NCBI RefSeq assembly: GCF_027887165.1
Contig: NC_077229.1
Coordinates: 208,843,753 to 208,907,752, forward strand
Reading direction: 5' to 3'
Length of the DNA stretch: 64,000 nt
Source of the DNA: Monodelphis domestica
Lineage: Eukaryota; Chordata; Mammalia; Didelphimorphia; Didelphidae
In this document: piece after piece, positions 1-10,054 of the stretch
Layout: each line of letters starts with the position of its first letter
How positions within the stretch are numbered: position 1 is the stretch's first letter
The notes under the pieces: model-generated
Seen by the model: the letters and a program-made list of their open reading frames with translations, nothing else
Told to the model about the DNA's origin: nothing
The model's database searches: none
Position numbers and translations under genes: made by a program

Positions 1-1251
1 TCCTCCTTTTCTTTGTTTCCCTTTAAAACATATATAGCTGGTTTTCGCAATTCTTCAACTTCCATATCTGACCATCTTGGGCATTGTGTTCTAAAATAAT
101 TCTTAATTGCTTTGCAAGAGTTATTTACAAAGATCCTTCTAACTTGTCTTAAACTACTCTCTTTAGTTAGGTCCCAATCTAAGTATCTGTCCCCAAACTC
201 GATTATTCTATCCATAAATCTGGAAGGTGATTCTTCTTCCTTTTGCTTAATTTTTTCCAGTTCCATCCACTTATCTGTACTGTCTGCACATTCCTTCATT
301 GCCATGAGGATGGCCTCTCTACAATGGTATAGTTGTAGATAATCCTCAGGATTGTTATAGTCCCATTCGGGATCCTGAGATGGCCAATGTGCTGCATTAT
401 GCCTCCGGGTTTTGTTGACATGAGCAATTATTTTATTTTTTTCACGTTCACTTAAAAAAGCCTGTAGTAAGTTCTCAACGTCCTTGTAAGACGGATTATA
501 CTGAAAAAATATGTCTCCCATCTTTTTTGTTACTAGAAAAGGATCTTGTTCATATGTGGGGATATTTAGTGTAAATTCATTTATTTCTTGGGGAGTAAAC
601 GGTATCCTATGTCTTAAAGTCACCACATCCCCATTCCGTCCTATTTCAGGTACTTCTCTTAGAGGAAACAGGCCTCTAGTTGAATTTTGTACCTGTGGGT
701 CAGTTTGACAAGGACAGGTTTCTCTAGGAGGACAAGATCTCCTTTGCGTTGGAATTTGGTTTTCTGTAGGAAAGGGAACATAAGAAACAGGGATTGCAGG
801 GGAAGGGTTTTGGGGATTAAATTCAGTCAAGATTTTCACTGCACGAGAGAAGCAGTCTGTTAACTGGGCTATAGGGAAGGTGTTTTCCATCTCTATTTCA
901 GGGAAGGAAATTTCCTCATTCAAAGGTTCAGAAACAGGTCTGTTTCTGGTAGAGTGGGTGTTTGCCAATTGATCCTGTAAGAAACTTTTTAGATCTTCTA
1001 ATTGGGCTTGCATTTTATCCTCAATTTTTCCTATTTTATCCTTAATATTTTTTATTTTATCCTCAATTTTTTCTATTTTATCCTCAATATTTTCTATTTT
1101 ATCCTCAATATTTTTTATTTTAGCATCTCTAAATATAGTACTGAGGAGTACAAAAATGACAGTACCTATTAATATAAAATTTTGGAGGTATCCTGCATTT
1201 CTCAATGCCCCTAATTCTTCAGCTGCCATATAAATGTCAGAGAATGTAGTA

Positions 1252-1256
<5 letters not shown>
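1..1256 (-). CDS. gag: Retroviral gag, open reading frame, 3' end outside window
   Basis: The frame starts at the ATG at 1256-1254 and has no stop for 418 codons to the window edge, so it is partial. Gag builds the virus particle. The N-terminus (MSTTFSDIYMAAEEL) lacks the Gly2 needed for myristoylation. Residues about 26-42 (1181-1131) are a hydrophobic membrane-like segment. Next come five or so repeats of the type IEDKIEN (about 1125-1012), a clear coiled coil. A proline-rich linker precedes a gamma-type capsid start, PFTPQEINEF (602-573), then YNPSYKDVENLLQAFL, WDYNNPEDY and the major homology region ESPSRFMDRIIEF (233-195). Nucleocapsid is not reached. The membrane/coil head where a matrix domain normally sits is unusual. 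Upstream of the ATG the same frame stays open through the TA tract and part of a SINE to a stop at 1550-1548, with no in-frame ATG. An intact frame suggests a young insertion or selection, which cannot be decided here. Confidence 0.85.

Positions 1257-1317
<61 letters not shown>
1254..1317. repeat. (TA)n microsatellite at the gag start
   Basis: An uninterrupted TA dinucleotide run of about 64 bp ends within the gag initiation codon region on the minus strand. Read in the gag frame it adds only alternating Ile/Tyr codons and no stop. Length will be polymorphic and may be misassembled. Confidence 0.97.
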
Positions 1318-1320
<3 letters not shown>

Positions 1321-1493
1321 ATTTCACAAAACACATGGGGAGCAGGGCAAAGCAACAAGCTTTCCACACATTTTTTTTTTCCTAATCCAGGATGTTGTTC
1401 CTTAAGGGAAAGTATATTTAGAAACAGCTCTTCCAGCCAGGACTTTAGGGTCCTGTTGCTGAGATTTAAAACAGCTGTTTTCTGTCTATCAGA

Positions 1494-1588
1494 GTCACAC
1501 AGCTGGGAAGTATCCGAGGTCCGATTTGAACCCAGGACCTTCTGTCTCTAGGCCTGGCTCTCAATCCGCTGAGCTACCCAGCTGTCCC
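1494..1588 (-). mobile_element. SINE1-type tRNA-like head fragment in the ERV leader
   Basis: On the minus strand it begins 'gggacagctgggtagctcag' and runs to 'cagctgtgtgac', matching the tRNA-derived head of the SINE1-type family seen elsewhere in the window. The typical SINE body is missing, so it is truncated or part of a composite. It lies between the PBS and gag, so it inserted into the provirus or was captured by it. Confidence 0.7.
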
Positions 1589-1791
1589 TTAAGATTAAAG
1601 GGAAGAAAAAGAAAAACTGCTGATTCCAATTTAACTTAAGGAGAAAAGAGAAGAGAGAAAAAGTTTTTTATACTCACGTGTTCTAGCAGCTGTGTCTTTA
1701 AGCCAAGTTTTTTGTTAAAAGGGACTAAGTGGTGAGACGGTAGAGTAAAAAGGCCAGGAATTTCAGAAGTTTATTGAGAGAATTCTTTAGA

Positions 1792-1809
1792 CTCCCGTGT
1801 GGTCAGCCA
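1792..1809 (-). promoter_or_regulatory. Putative retroviral primer-binding site
   Basis: Four bases past the LTR end the minus strand reads TGGCTGACCACACGGGAG. It starts with the TGG that pairs with a tRNA CCA end and is followed by a sequence that folds logically as acceptor plus T-arm complement. By eye it is closest to a tRNA-Arg(UCG)-type 3' end with a one-base shift; the tRNA identity is uncertain. Confidence 0.6.
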
Positions 1810-1813
1810 CAAA

Positions 1814-2604
1814 TGTGACAGGAAATCACTTTAAAAGACTGATATATATTAATTTAAGGTCGCCAAGGAATTCAGCTATGTAATTCCTAAATGAAAACTC
1901 AAGTCAGCAGTCAACCTTTTATGGAGTTTAATTACAAACAGGAGGAAGAAAGGTATTAGAGATAGAGAGAGAGAGGAAGAGAGAAAGGGGAGAGAAGGGA
2001 ATAGGGCTTAAATACCCCTTCTGTTTAGGCTGGGCCAAAAGGCCCAAGCCCTTAGATAGCTGGGGCAATGAAAGGAGATCAGTCCCTATCACTCACGTGA
2101 CCCAAAATGGAGAAACAGTCTCAGGGGCCTCCACCTCCAGCTTCCTTCAGAGCAAGCTTCTCAGAGAACAACCTCTCCAACCAACCCCCTAGTCCTCAGA
2201 TCCCGCTATCTTTAAGGAAACGATCCAAGTTCCTTCCCCTCAGTTCTCACATCTACCAATCACTGTCCATGTCTTCCCTGTGCCAATGGTGGCTCTAGCT
2301 TAACCCAGGACCACCCAGAGGTCTGTGGCTTTGCACATGTCTGTTGAAGGTCATATTCTCAAATAATTAAATCTTGATCTATGCTGCAGCCCTTCCTAAA
2401 TCCTGTTAGGACTGAGTAGGGTGGAGATTGTATCAATTCTAAAATCAATCATGACTCAAAGAACTTCCTATTCTATGCTTAAGCATAGGTCAAAGCCCTT
2501 TCCATTGTTCAGCAAAAGGTTTCTGTCCTAAAGTAATCTCAGGTAGGGAGGAGAAGGACCTTCTCTACCTAATGTTGGAAATGGAGAAATTTTCAACATT
2601 CACA
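1814..2604 (-). repeat. 5' LTR of the endogenous retrovirus (791 bp)
   Basis: On the minus strand the unit starts TGTGA and ends TCACA, a perfect 5-bp inverted terminal repeat with the canonical TG...CA ends. A TATA-like box (TATTTAAG, 2014-2007) separates a long U3 from R. An ATTAAA polyadenylation signal (1932-1927) follows about 80 bp later, and U5 runs to 1814. A polypyrimidine stretch on the minus strand lies between TATA and ATTAAA. The element order fits a complete promoter-bearing LTR. Confidence 0.85.
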
Positions 2605-2955
2605 AGCCTAAGAAATTTTAAGGTTTACAGTCACCTGGATGCTTCAAAAGAAGCATAATTTAAAGTAAAAAAACCTCATGATCAATAGTTGAAGACTAAC
2701 AGCAGATTGGCTAAGAGGGCAAAGTTTCATCTGAGTGAATAATAACCACAAAAATCTTCATGGTAATAAATGCACTGAGAAGTATTCATTTAAGAAGAAC
2801 TGCTTTCCTTCTCTTGTTATCACAAAGATAGACATGAACTCCAGTGAGCAATGTATAAAGAATGGAGTTAGAATTATTTTCTGTAAGGTCTACTAGTTGC
2901 AACTTATATAAATAAAATTCAATTAAACAATTATTTGCTAAATGCTTGTGTTCAA
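2605..2955. other. Unassigned flank, nothing recognised
   Basis: This AT-rich sequence right of the LTR has no convincing repeat, splice signal or reading frame. It would contain the target-site duplication of the provirus, but the partner copy is off the window. Confidence 0.5.
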
Positions 2956-3170
2956 AGGACAGCTAAGAGGTTCAATGGATAATTCAAGTGGGCCTGGAAA
3001 TCAGGAAGAACTGATATCCATTCCAATCTCAGACACTTGCTAACTGTATAACCCTGGGAAAATCACTTAACCTTTTTTGCCTCAGTTTCCTCATCTGTAA
3101 AATAAGTTAGAGAAGGAAATGGCAAATCACTGCAGTATCTCTGCCAAGAGAACCCCAAATGGGGTTATAC
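2956..3170 (+). mobile_element. Second-family tRNA-derived SINE (Mar1-like)
   Basis: The copy has the tRNA-like head, a 'cctcagtttcctcatctgta' core and an 'aaggaaatggcaaatcact' body with 'ccaaatgggg' near the end. It is diverged but nearly full length. The family name is tentative. Confidence 0.85.
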
Positions 3171-4437
3171 TTTCAACAAGTATAATGAAATGGATCTGTG
3201 ATATATCTTGAAATGGATCTGTGATATTATCAATGTGGATGATATCTTGAACAATATAGATTGCAGCTCATTGGTGCCTGCCCTTCCTATATTCATTTCT
3301 TTCCATGATTTTGTCACAGAGGTCCACCAATGGTGCTGAAGGTCTTCTTTACCTTCTTCTTATATGTCAAAGATGCCAGGGGAACATATGATCTGCCCAC
3401 TTGTTTTCTCTCCCTCTGTCCATATTATTAGCTCATATTTTCTGGTCATATCTATCTTTGCTGAGATCTTTCCCTCCCTGGCTCTTCATCATAGTTCTCT
3501 ATATGTTATGCATTGTTTTCTGAACATATTCACCATGTACATCTCCATTTCCCTCCAATTAAAACTCATTCAAAATGTATTGGCAATACTAGTGTTCCAT
3601 GATTCACAGAGCTATATAACACTGGTGGAATGCTCATGTATTTGAATGTATCTGTGATCTTGTTTATTGAGATACTCTTTCCAATGACTCATTTGGCAAT
3701 CCATCCATGCCTATCCATCCTGTGACATTGTTATTTATGTCCTTCCATTACTCTGATAAAAAATTTCCCCTATGCTGAAGATATTTCTCAATTTCTCTTG
3801 ATATTGAGAAGATACTAGTGGAGCACCTTGACTAGGCAACTGTCATTTCTCAATCTCACCATGTGACCAGTCCATTTTTTTCTATCATATGTTTCCCTGA
3901 TTACTTTTTTTACTCCTATTTTGTTTTATCATTCTCATTAGTCATGTCAGAGCTGCTACATCCATTGGATCTGTGTAATATTTATTTTCAGTCCTTCAGA
4001 GACTATTTTGTTCCATATTTCATGGTCATTCAACAACATTGGTAGAATGTTGGTGTTAAAAGTATTTAACTTTATTCCATAGAGAAACTTGAGATCATTA
4101 AAGGAGTTGTTACCATTTCTTAAAGGCAATACAGCCTGTTCTCTTTCTGTTTAATTTTGGGCCCAACTTGCCTGTTGACAGTTTGTCCTAGATTTAGATA
4201 CTGATGTATGAGCTATTTTGGCTATTTATTATTGCCATAATCTGGGCAATAGACATTTATTATCTACTTGGCCTTGCTTTTGTACATAGCAAGCACAAGT
4301 TTTGGAATGATTATCTAAAATATTTTTTACTGTTGGAGAGTTCTTTGCAGATGATCTTCCATTGGATGTTATTTGTTAAGACACCCAAACCAGATCTATT
4401 CACTTTACTACATGCTCTTGCTTCTTCTCTTCTGTCA
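3171..4437. other. Unresolved, probably old LINE-like sequence
   Basis: A roughly 24-bp unit containing 'gaaatggatctgtgatat' is tandemly duplicated near 3187-3226. The rest is T-rich with phrases resembling old LINE-derived sequence (for example around 3690-3730), but no family motif is decisive. Open frames here are short and look fortuitous. Confidence 0.3.
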
Positions 4438-4442
4438 TTTCT

Positions 4443-4474
<32 letters not shown>

Positions 4475-4521
4475 CTCCTCTTCCTCCTCTTTCATTCCCC
4501 TGAGCCACCCAGCTGCCCCCA
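4438..4521 (-). repeat. (CCT)n low-complexity tract abutting a SINE head fragment
   Basis: A CCT/CTT tract runs to about 4494 and is followed by 'tgagccacccagctgccccc', the reverse complement of the SINE1-type 5' head. The tract may have replaced or expanded from the missing SINE body. Confidence 0.75.
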
Positions 4522-6790
4522 ATTCACAATTTTAGTAAAGGTTGCAGGGTATAAAATAAATCCACATGAATCATCAGCTTTTCTATATGTTACCAACAAA
4601 GCTTAGCAGCAAGAGATAAGAAGAGAAATTCCATCGAAAATAATTCTAGACAATATAAAATACCTGGGAATAGACTTGCCAAGATAAACACATGAATTAT
4701 ATAAACACAATTAAAATGCTTTTCATACAAATTTAAATCTAATACAAAATAGATCTAAACAATTGGAAAAACATTAATTGCTCAGGGGTAATATAATAAA
4801 AATAACAATTTCAACAAAATTAATTTACTTATTTAGTGCCATACCTATCAAATTGCTAAATAATTATTTTATAAAACTAGAAAAAAGATAACAAAATTCA
4901 TCTGAAAGAACAAGAAGTCAATAATATCAAGGTAGACTTAATGAAAAAAAAAGTGAAGAAATTTGGCCTAGTAGTACCAGATCTCAACTGTACTATAAAG
5001 CAGCAATCATTAAAATAGTCTGGTACTGACTAAGAAATAGAATGATACATCAATGGAATAGTTTAGATACAGAAAATATAGGGATAAATGACCTTAGCAA
5101 CCTAGAGTTTAATAAACCTAAAGACCCCAGTTTTTGTGATAAGAACTCACTATTTGATAAAAACTGCTAAGAAAACTGGAAAACTTTATGGCAGAAACTA
5201 GTTATACACCAATATCTCACACTTTATTTCATTGTTGCTGAATCTATGGCACATGTGCCGGGGAAGGGGGGCTACTCCCCTCCCCCTCTCCACCACATCT
5301 GAAGACATTTTTCACATCACTTGCCTCTCTGCCCAGCAGCCCAATGGGAGAGCTTCCTCCCTTTCCTTTCTGGGGTAAGACAGGGGGCTCACATGTGGCA
5401 TCAGAGTTGCAGTTTGGTACTTGGTCTCTAAAAGGTTTGCCATCACCGCTCTATACCAAAAAAAAAAAAGATAAAAATGGGTATATGAGTTAGATATAAA
5501 GAATGACATCTTCTGTAAATAGTTTGCCTGTCAGATTTGCCTATGTTCTCTATGGAGAAGAGAAGAATTTATGAATAAACAAAAGACAGAGAATAGTATA
5601 AGATCTAAAATAAACAATTTTAATTATATTAAATTAGAAAAGCTTTTGTATAATCAAAGCCAATGTAACCAAGATTAGAAGGGAAACAAAAAATGTGGAA
5701 AAAAGTCAAAGCAAATTTCTCTGATAAATGTCTTATTTTTCAAATTTATAAAGAACTAAGTCAAATTTATAAGACTATAAGCCACTCCCCAATTGATGAA
5801 TCATTGAAATATATAAATATGCAATTTTAAAATGAAGAATTCAAAGTTATTAATAATCATATAAGTACTAATCACTCTTTATTAGAGAAATTCAAATTAA
5901 AACAACTTTGAGGTACCATCTCACATCTGTCAAATTGTCCAAACTGACAATAAAGGAAATTGATAGATGTTAGAGGGAATGTGGCAAAATTGGGACACCA
6001 ATGCATTGTTGGTGGAATTGTGAACTGATTCAACCATTCTGGAGGGCAATTTGGAACTATGCCTAAAGGGCAATAAAACAATGCATACCTTTTGATCTTG
6101 TAATGCCACTACTGGGTCTATATATCAAGGAGATCATAAGAAAGGGAAAAGGATCTTCTTACACAAAAATATTTATAGCAGCTCTTTTTGTGGTGGCAGA
6201 AAGTTGGAAACTGAGGGCATAGCCATAAACTGGGGAGTGGCTGAACAAATTGTGGTATAGGATAGTGATGGAATATTATTGTACTGTAAGAAATGTTAGT
6301 CATGATGATTTCAGAAAAAACTGGAAAGATCTCCATAAACTGATGTAGAGCAAAATGAACAGAATCAGGAGAACATTGCACAGTAATAGCCATATTGTCT
6401 GATGATCAGCTGTGAAAGACTTAGTTATTATCAACAATACTATGATCTTGGACAATTCTGAAGGACTTTTCAGAAAGAATGCTACCTAACTCCAGAGAAA
6501 GTACTGTTGGAGTTGGATGCAGATCAAAATAAACTATTTCTCACATTAATTTATGAATGATTTTATTTGAGGATTTTGGTATATATGAGTATTTTCTTAC
6601 AACAGTGACCAATATGGAAGTATGTTTTACATGATTTACAAGTATAACCCAGATCAAATTGCTTACCATCTCTGAAAAGGGGGGTGGAATAAAGAGAGAT
6701 AGACAACTTGGATCTTACAATTTTGGAAACCAGATGTTGAAAATTGTTATTACATGTAATTGGAAAAATAAAAGATTTTTTTGGAAAAAA
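4522..6790 (+). mobile_element. L1 LINE, 3' part of ORF2 plus 3' UTR (5'-truncated)
   Basis: The sequence carries decayed ORF2 C-terminal coding in sense ('aatacctgggaatagacttg', 'gcagcaatcattaaaatagt') and then the L1 region 'gttggtggaattgtgaact'. It ends in a 3' UTR with 'ttacatgtaattggaaaaat'. Many stops make it non-functional. A foreign segment at 5230-5451 interrupts it. Confidence 0.88.
5230..5451. mobile_element. hAT-like non-autonomous DNA transposon inside the L1
   Basis: The segment is much more GC-rich than the surrounding L1. The left end 'ttgctgaatctatggcacat' and the reverse complement of the right end 'gcggtgatggcaaacctttt' are similar, as for terminal inverted repeats. L1 sequence resumes on both sides. 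The hAT assignment is by resemblance only. Confidence 0.55.
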
Positions 6791-6799
6791 TGAAATTAA

Positions 6800-6901
6800 G
6801 CCCAGGGGCATATAGCTAGTAAATGTCTAGGGTCAGATTTGATTTCAAATCTTCCTGATTCCATTTACAATACTTTATGCAATGTGCTACCTAGCTGCCC
6901 C
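6800..6901 (-). mobile_element. tRNA-derived SINE head, minus orientation
   Basis: It ends 'gctacctagctgcccc' on the plus strand, the reverse of the SINE 5' head, and contains the degraded B-box region. Only the 5' half is present, directly following the L1 3' end. Confidence 0.7.
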
Positions 6902-6907
6902 TAAAAA

Positions 6908-7170
6908 TAAGAGCTAGCATTTATATAACACCTAATATATGTCAGGCACTGTGCTAACACTTTACAAATATTGTCTCATTTGATCTTCACAACAACCCAG
7001 GATGAAGGTGGTTTTGTTATCCTCATTTTACAGAATAAGAAACTGAGACAAACAGTGGTTAAGTGACCTGCCTGAGGTCATATGGCTAGTGTCAGAGGCT
7101 GGATTTGAACTCAGATTTTTGTTGATGGCAGACCTAATACTCTATCCATTATACCTACCTGCCATTTGAT
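6908..7170 (-). mobile_element. MIR/THER-type CORE-SINE
   Basis: The order is reversed relative to the MIR consensus: 'caggcactgtgctaacactt' first, then 'attttacagaataagaaact', then 'gtggttaagtgacctgcc'. Near full length. Confidence 0.85.
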
Positions 7171-7345
7171 CCTCAAAACTATCCTGCAATATAGGTACAA
7201 GTATCACTGAACTCAATTTATAAACAAAAAAGATTCTTGGAGAGGTTAGGCGTCTTGTCTAGGGCCCCAAATTTAGTTGTTTCCCAAATGAGATTTGAAC
7301 TCCAGTCTCTCCAAATGCCCAATCCAGTGTTCTTTCTGTTACCCA
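7171..7345 (-). mobile_element. Diverged MIR-like fragment
   Basis: The reversed MIR order is discernible ('gagaggttaggcgtcttgtc', 'gagatttgaactccagtctc'), but divergence is high. Confidence 0.5.
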
Positions 7346-8261
7346 AGGAAGATTCAATGATTCAAGCTAATATTTAATTTAGATAGAAACTTTCAAAATC
7401 TCAACCTGAGTCCACCATCACTCTCTTAAAACACATTACTCACATCTTCCACATAGTGCTTTATTTGGATAAGCCTGGAGGAAAGGGTACAGGATATGTA
7501 CCTTCAATTTCTCATTTATTCAACTGATACTAATTGAGTTCCTACAAGGTCTCTAGATAGTTTTGTACTAGAAAGGATATAAGATACTTTGAGTGGAATA
7601 TTTTAACCATTCAAATCTTGGAAGCAACCTACATATATCTGTGGGTAGTATAGTATAAGGAAATTACTAACATTCATTAGTTAAATTTGTCCTATTTTCC
7701 TATCAAGTGATTCCAAATAAATATGTTACTCTTTGTTTAAACGAAGTGTCAGGGGAGAAACCAAAACCAAAGGATAAGGTCTCTTAGGGAGCCAAACACT
7801 TCCAGTATCATTTAGGTAAAAAGCTGACTAAACAAATGTGCTTCAAGCAATATTGTGTTTAGGACTTTTAGCAGGGCAGTGGGCCAAGAAAACTGACACA
7901 CAACTACAACAAAAGCAGTATATACACAAAATAGTCAAGAATCCTGCAAAAGGAACTTGGGATGCCAAGTTCAGCACATTACTTTCATACCAATGAAGGG
8001 ATGCTCTTGAGCTCTGACATCAGCTTGAATTCCTGGCTCAGCAGCCAAGAGGGCAAAGAATATGTTCTCCTTCCCTTCTAGCCAGCTCTTGCCAAAAAAA
8101 CCCAAACCCAACCAAAAAAACAAAAACAGCCTTCACTGTGCATCTGGTGTCTAGTCATTGAAAAGATGGATTGTCCATGAGTTCCACATTTGCTCTAGAG
8201 TCCTGGGTGCAATTTGTTTTCATTTACAATGTGAAGAGAAGGAGAAGGTAAGACTTGCATT
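7346..8261. other. Unassigned unique-looking sequence
   Basis: I see no repeat signature, promoter or convincing frame here, apart from a C/A-rich patch at about 8092-8128. Confidence 0.5.
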
Positions 8262-8505
8262 TAAGTATTGATTCTAAATTGGAAAGACCTAGCCTCAAAT
8301 TGTATCTAAGATACTTACTAGCTATCTAACCCCAAGTAAATCACTTAACTCCTCTCCCAGCCTCAGTTTCCTGATATATAAATTGGGGATGACAGCAGTA
8401 GCGGTCATTGGATTGTTATGAAGCTAAGATGAGATGATGTACATGAAGGTTTGTTTTTTCAAATCTTAGAGAGCTCTATACTATAAATGTCAGCTGTTAT
8501 TATTA
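8262..8505 (+). mobile_element. MIR/THER-type CORE-SINE
   Basis: The sense MIR core is visible ('aaatcacttaactcctctcc', 'cctcagtttcctgatatata'), with the 3' end 'aatgtcagctgttattatta'. Confidence 0.82.
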
Positions 8506-8534
8506 CATGACTGTTTCAAATGTTTTTTTTCTAT

Positions 8535-8693
8535 AAACACTTACTTTCTATCTTGGAATCAATATTGTGTTTTGGTTCCAAGGCATAAGAGCATTAAGGG
8601 CTTGGAAAAGGGGTTAAGTGAGTTGCCCAAGGTCATTGAGGACCTCTCAACTTCAGACTTGGTTCTTAATCCACCGAGCCACTTAGCTGCCCC
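8535..8693 (-). mobile_element. SINE1-type tRNA-derived SINE
   Basis: It is reversed: 'ttggttccaaggcataagag' at the body and 'gccacttagctgcccc' at the head. About 30 bp near the head/core boundary are missing compared with other copies. Confidence 0.88.
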
Positions 8694-8836
8694 TATTTGT
8701 TTCATTAAAATCAAACTGTTTAATGGTATATCTGTAGGCTAAATAGTAAATCCTTAGGAGTTCAAGACTTCTATCATCAGTCAGAATAGGCTACACACTG
8801 AAGGGTAATGACAAGTCGTCTCTCTTTTTCATGCAG

Positions 8837-8987
8837 CTGCCATCAACAGTGTTACAATAAATGTGGCAGTGGTTTGTGCTACTGGATGCTTATCCATGGG
8901 AACCTGGACCACGACCAGCAATTCTTTTAACATTTCAGGGCTCTTAATTCTTAATGGCATCTACTTTTGCCAAGGTCCCTCCAAGTC
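8837..8987 (+). other. Candidate orphan coding exon (151 bp)
   Basis: A strong acceptor (pyrimidine run ending 'tttttcatgcag') precedes 8837 and a strong donor (gtaagt) follows 8987. One frame is open throughout (2 nt + 49 codons + 2 nt, so a phase 1 to phase 2 exon). It contains stretches such as INVAVVCATGCLSMGTWTTT and SGLLILNGIYFCQG, with four cysteines-or-glycine-rich turns and a hydrophobic start. The other two frames have stops. I do not recognise the protein. It could be a real exon on the plus strand, an exon of a pseudogene, or a relic of a retroviral envelope-like sequence. It lies in the same orientation as the putative first exon at 22.3 kb but upstream of it. Confidence 0.3.
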
Positions 8988-9549
8988 GTAAGTAATATGA
9001 AAGAATAGCTGAAAAAGGCTGTGGAGGAGGGGAAGAAGGAAGGGTTGTAGAAAAAGAAAGAGACTCATGCAGGCCTCCTTTCCACATCTTGGGGGTTAGG
9101 AGCGCTGTACTCCATGATTTGGAAAATCCACATTAACTTTGTTTTGTCTTTTGTGTTCTTTGCACAAAATAACTTTTTACTTATTTTAACTTTAAAAAAG
9201 AAATTGTTATATTTATTGTATTAAAGATAAAATATGTTGATATTATGCAATATTATTAATTTTTTTTTTGCATTTCTGAATTTTTAAACTTTTTTCTAGG
9301 ACCTCTGCTGGCCTTTGTGTGTCCTCTGAGGCTTCTGCAAAACCTTCCCCACAATTCCCATTTAATGTCTTATGCAGACTTGCAATATATTGGAGCCACA
9401 ATGGAGAAAGTGGCAATGTGTAAAGGATACCTGTATAGGGTCTAGGTTCAGTCCTAAAGAGACCAAAGGGAAAAAACAACTGAGGTTAGAATTAAAAGAT
9501 AGTTTTCTGGAGAGTTAGTGGTTACTTCAGAACAGCCATGATATCAGGT
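8988..9549. other. Unassigned sequence
   Basis: No repeat family could be named. A moderately GC-rich patch at 9300-9475 with 'ttggagccacaatggagaaa' looks like part of an old element but is unassigned. Confidence 0.4.
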
Positions 9550-9780
9550 TGGGACAATGGATAGAGCACTAGACCTGAACTCAGGAAGACCTTAGTTCAA
9601 ATCTGGCCTCAGATACTTAATAACTTAATCCTGGGCAAGTCATTTAATCCTGTTTGCCTCAGTTTCCTCATCTGTAAATTGAGCTGGAGGAGGAAATGGC
9701 AGACCACTCCAATTTCTTTGCCTAGAAAATCCCAAATGGAATCATGAAGAGTCAGATATGACTGAAACAACTGAACAAAA
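9550..9780 (+). mobile_element. Second-family SINE (Mar1-like), near full length
   Basis: Complete head to tail: 'caatggatagagcactagac', 'cctcagtttcctcatctgta', 'gagtcagatatgactgaaac', ending 'aactgaacaaaaa'. Confidence 0.92.
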
Positions 9781-10054
9781 ACCAGCATAAAAATAGGGGT
9801 GGACATTTATTCTACTGACATAGATTGCAACCCTTCTGCATCTCTCAGTAGGACATTTGGTAGGTAGTTGTGGCCAAAAACATTTGTTTCCTGATGTCAG
9901 CCTTCTAGGAATGAGTCTCCAAAGTTAGCTAGAATACATTTCAGATGACAATCTCTTGCCTGGCCTAAGCATGAAGTTTTTTCATCATAAGAGGACTTAC
10001 TTGACTTCTTCATTGATATAACTTTTCAGAACCCAAGGTCACTTTGATGTTATT

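Larger units (their letters stand above)
1..2604 (-). mobile_element. Endogenous retrovirus, 5' part (LTR, PBS, leader, gag), runs off the left edge
   Basis: Read on the minus strand, the order is LTR (2604-1814), putative primer-binding site (1809-1792), a leader of about 540 bp and a long gag frame (1256 to the edge). This is the canonical 5' layout of a provirus, and pro-pol-env would lie outside the window. The capsid sequence resembles gammaretrovirus-type (class I) ERVs. The leader has been modified by a SINE remnant and a TA microsatellite. Seen directly: LTR ends, frame openness and motif order. Inferred: class I affiliation. Confidence 0.85.

Noticed and set aside
1234-1551. Plus-strand 105-codon frame with an Ile-Tyr repeat
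   Set aside because: It is antisense to the ERV leader and composed of the (TA)n tract and a reversed SINE.
4204-4606. Proline/leucine-rich frames
   Set aside because: They are produced by the CCT tract next to a SINE head.
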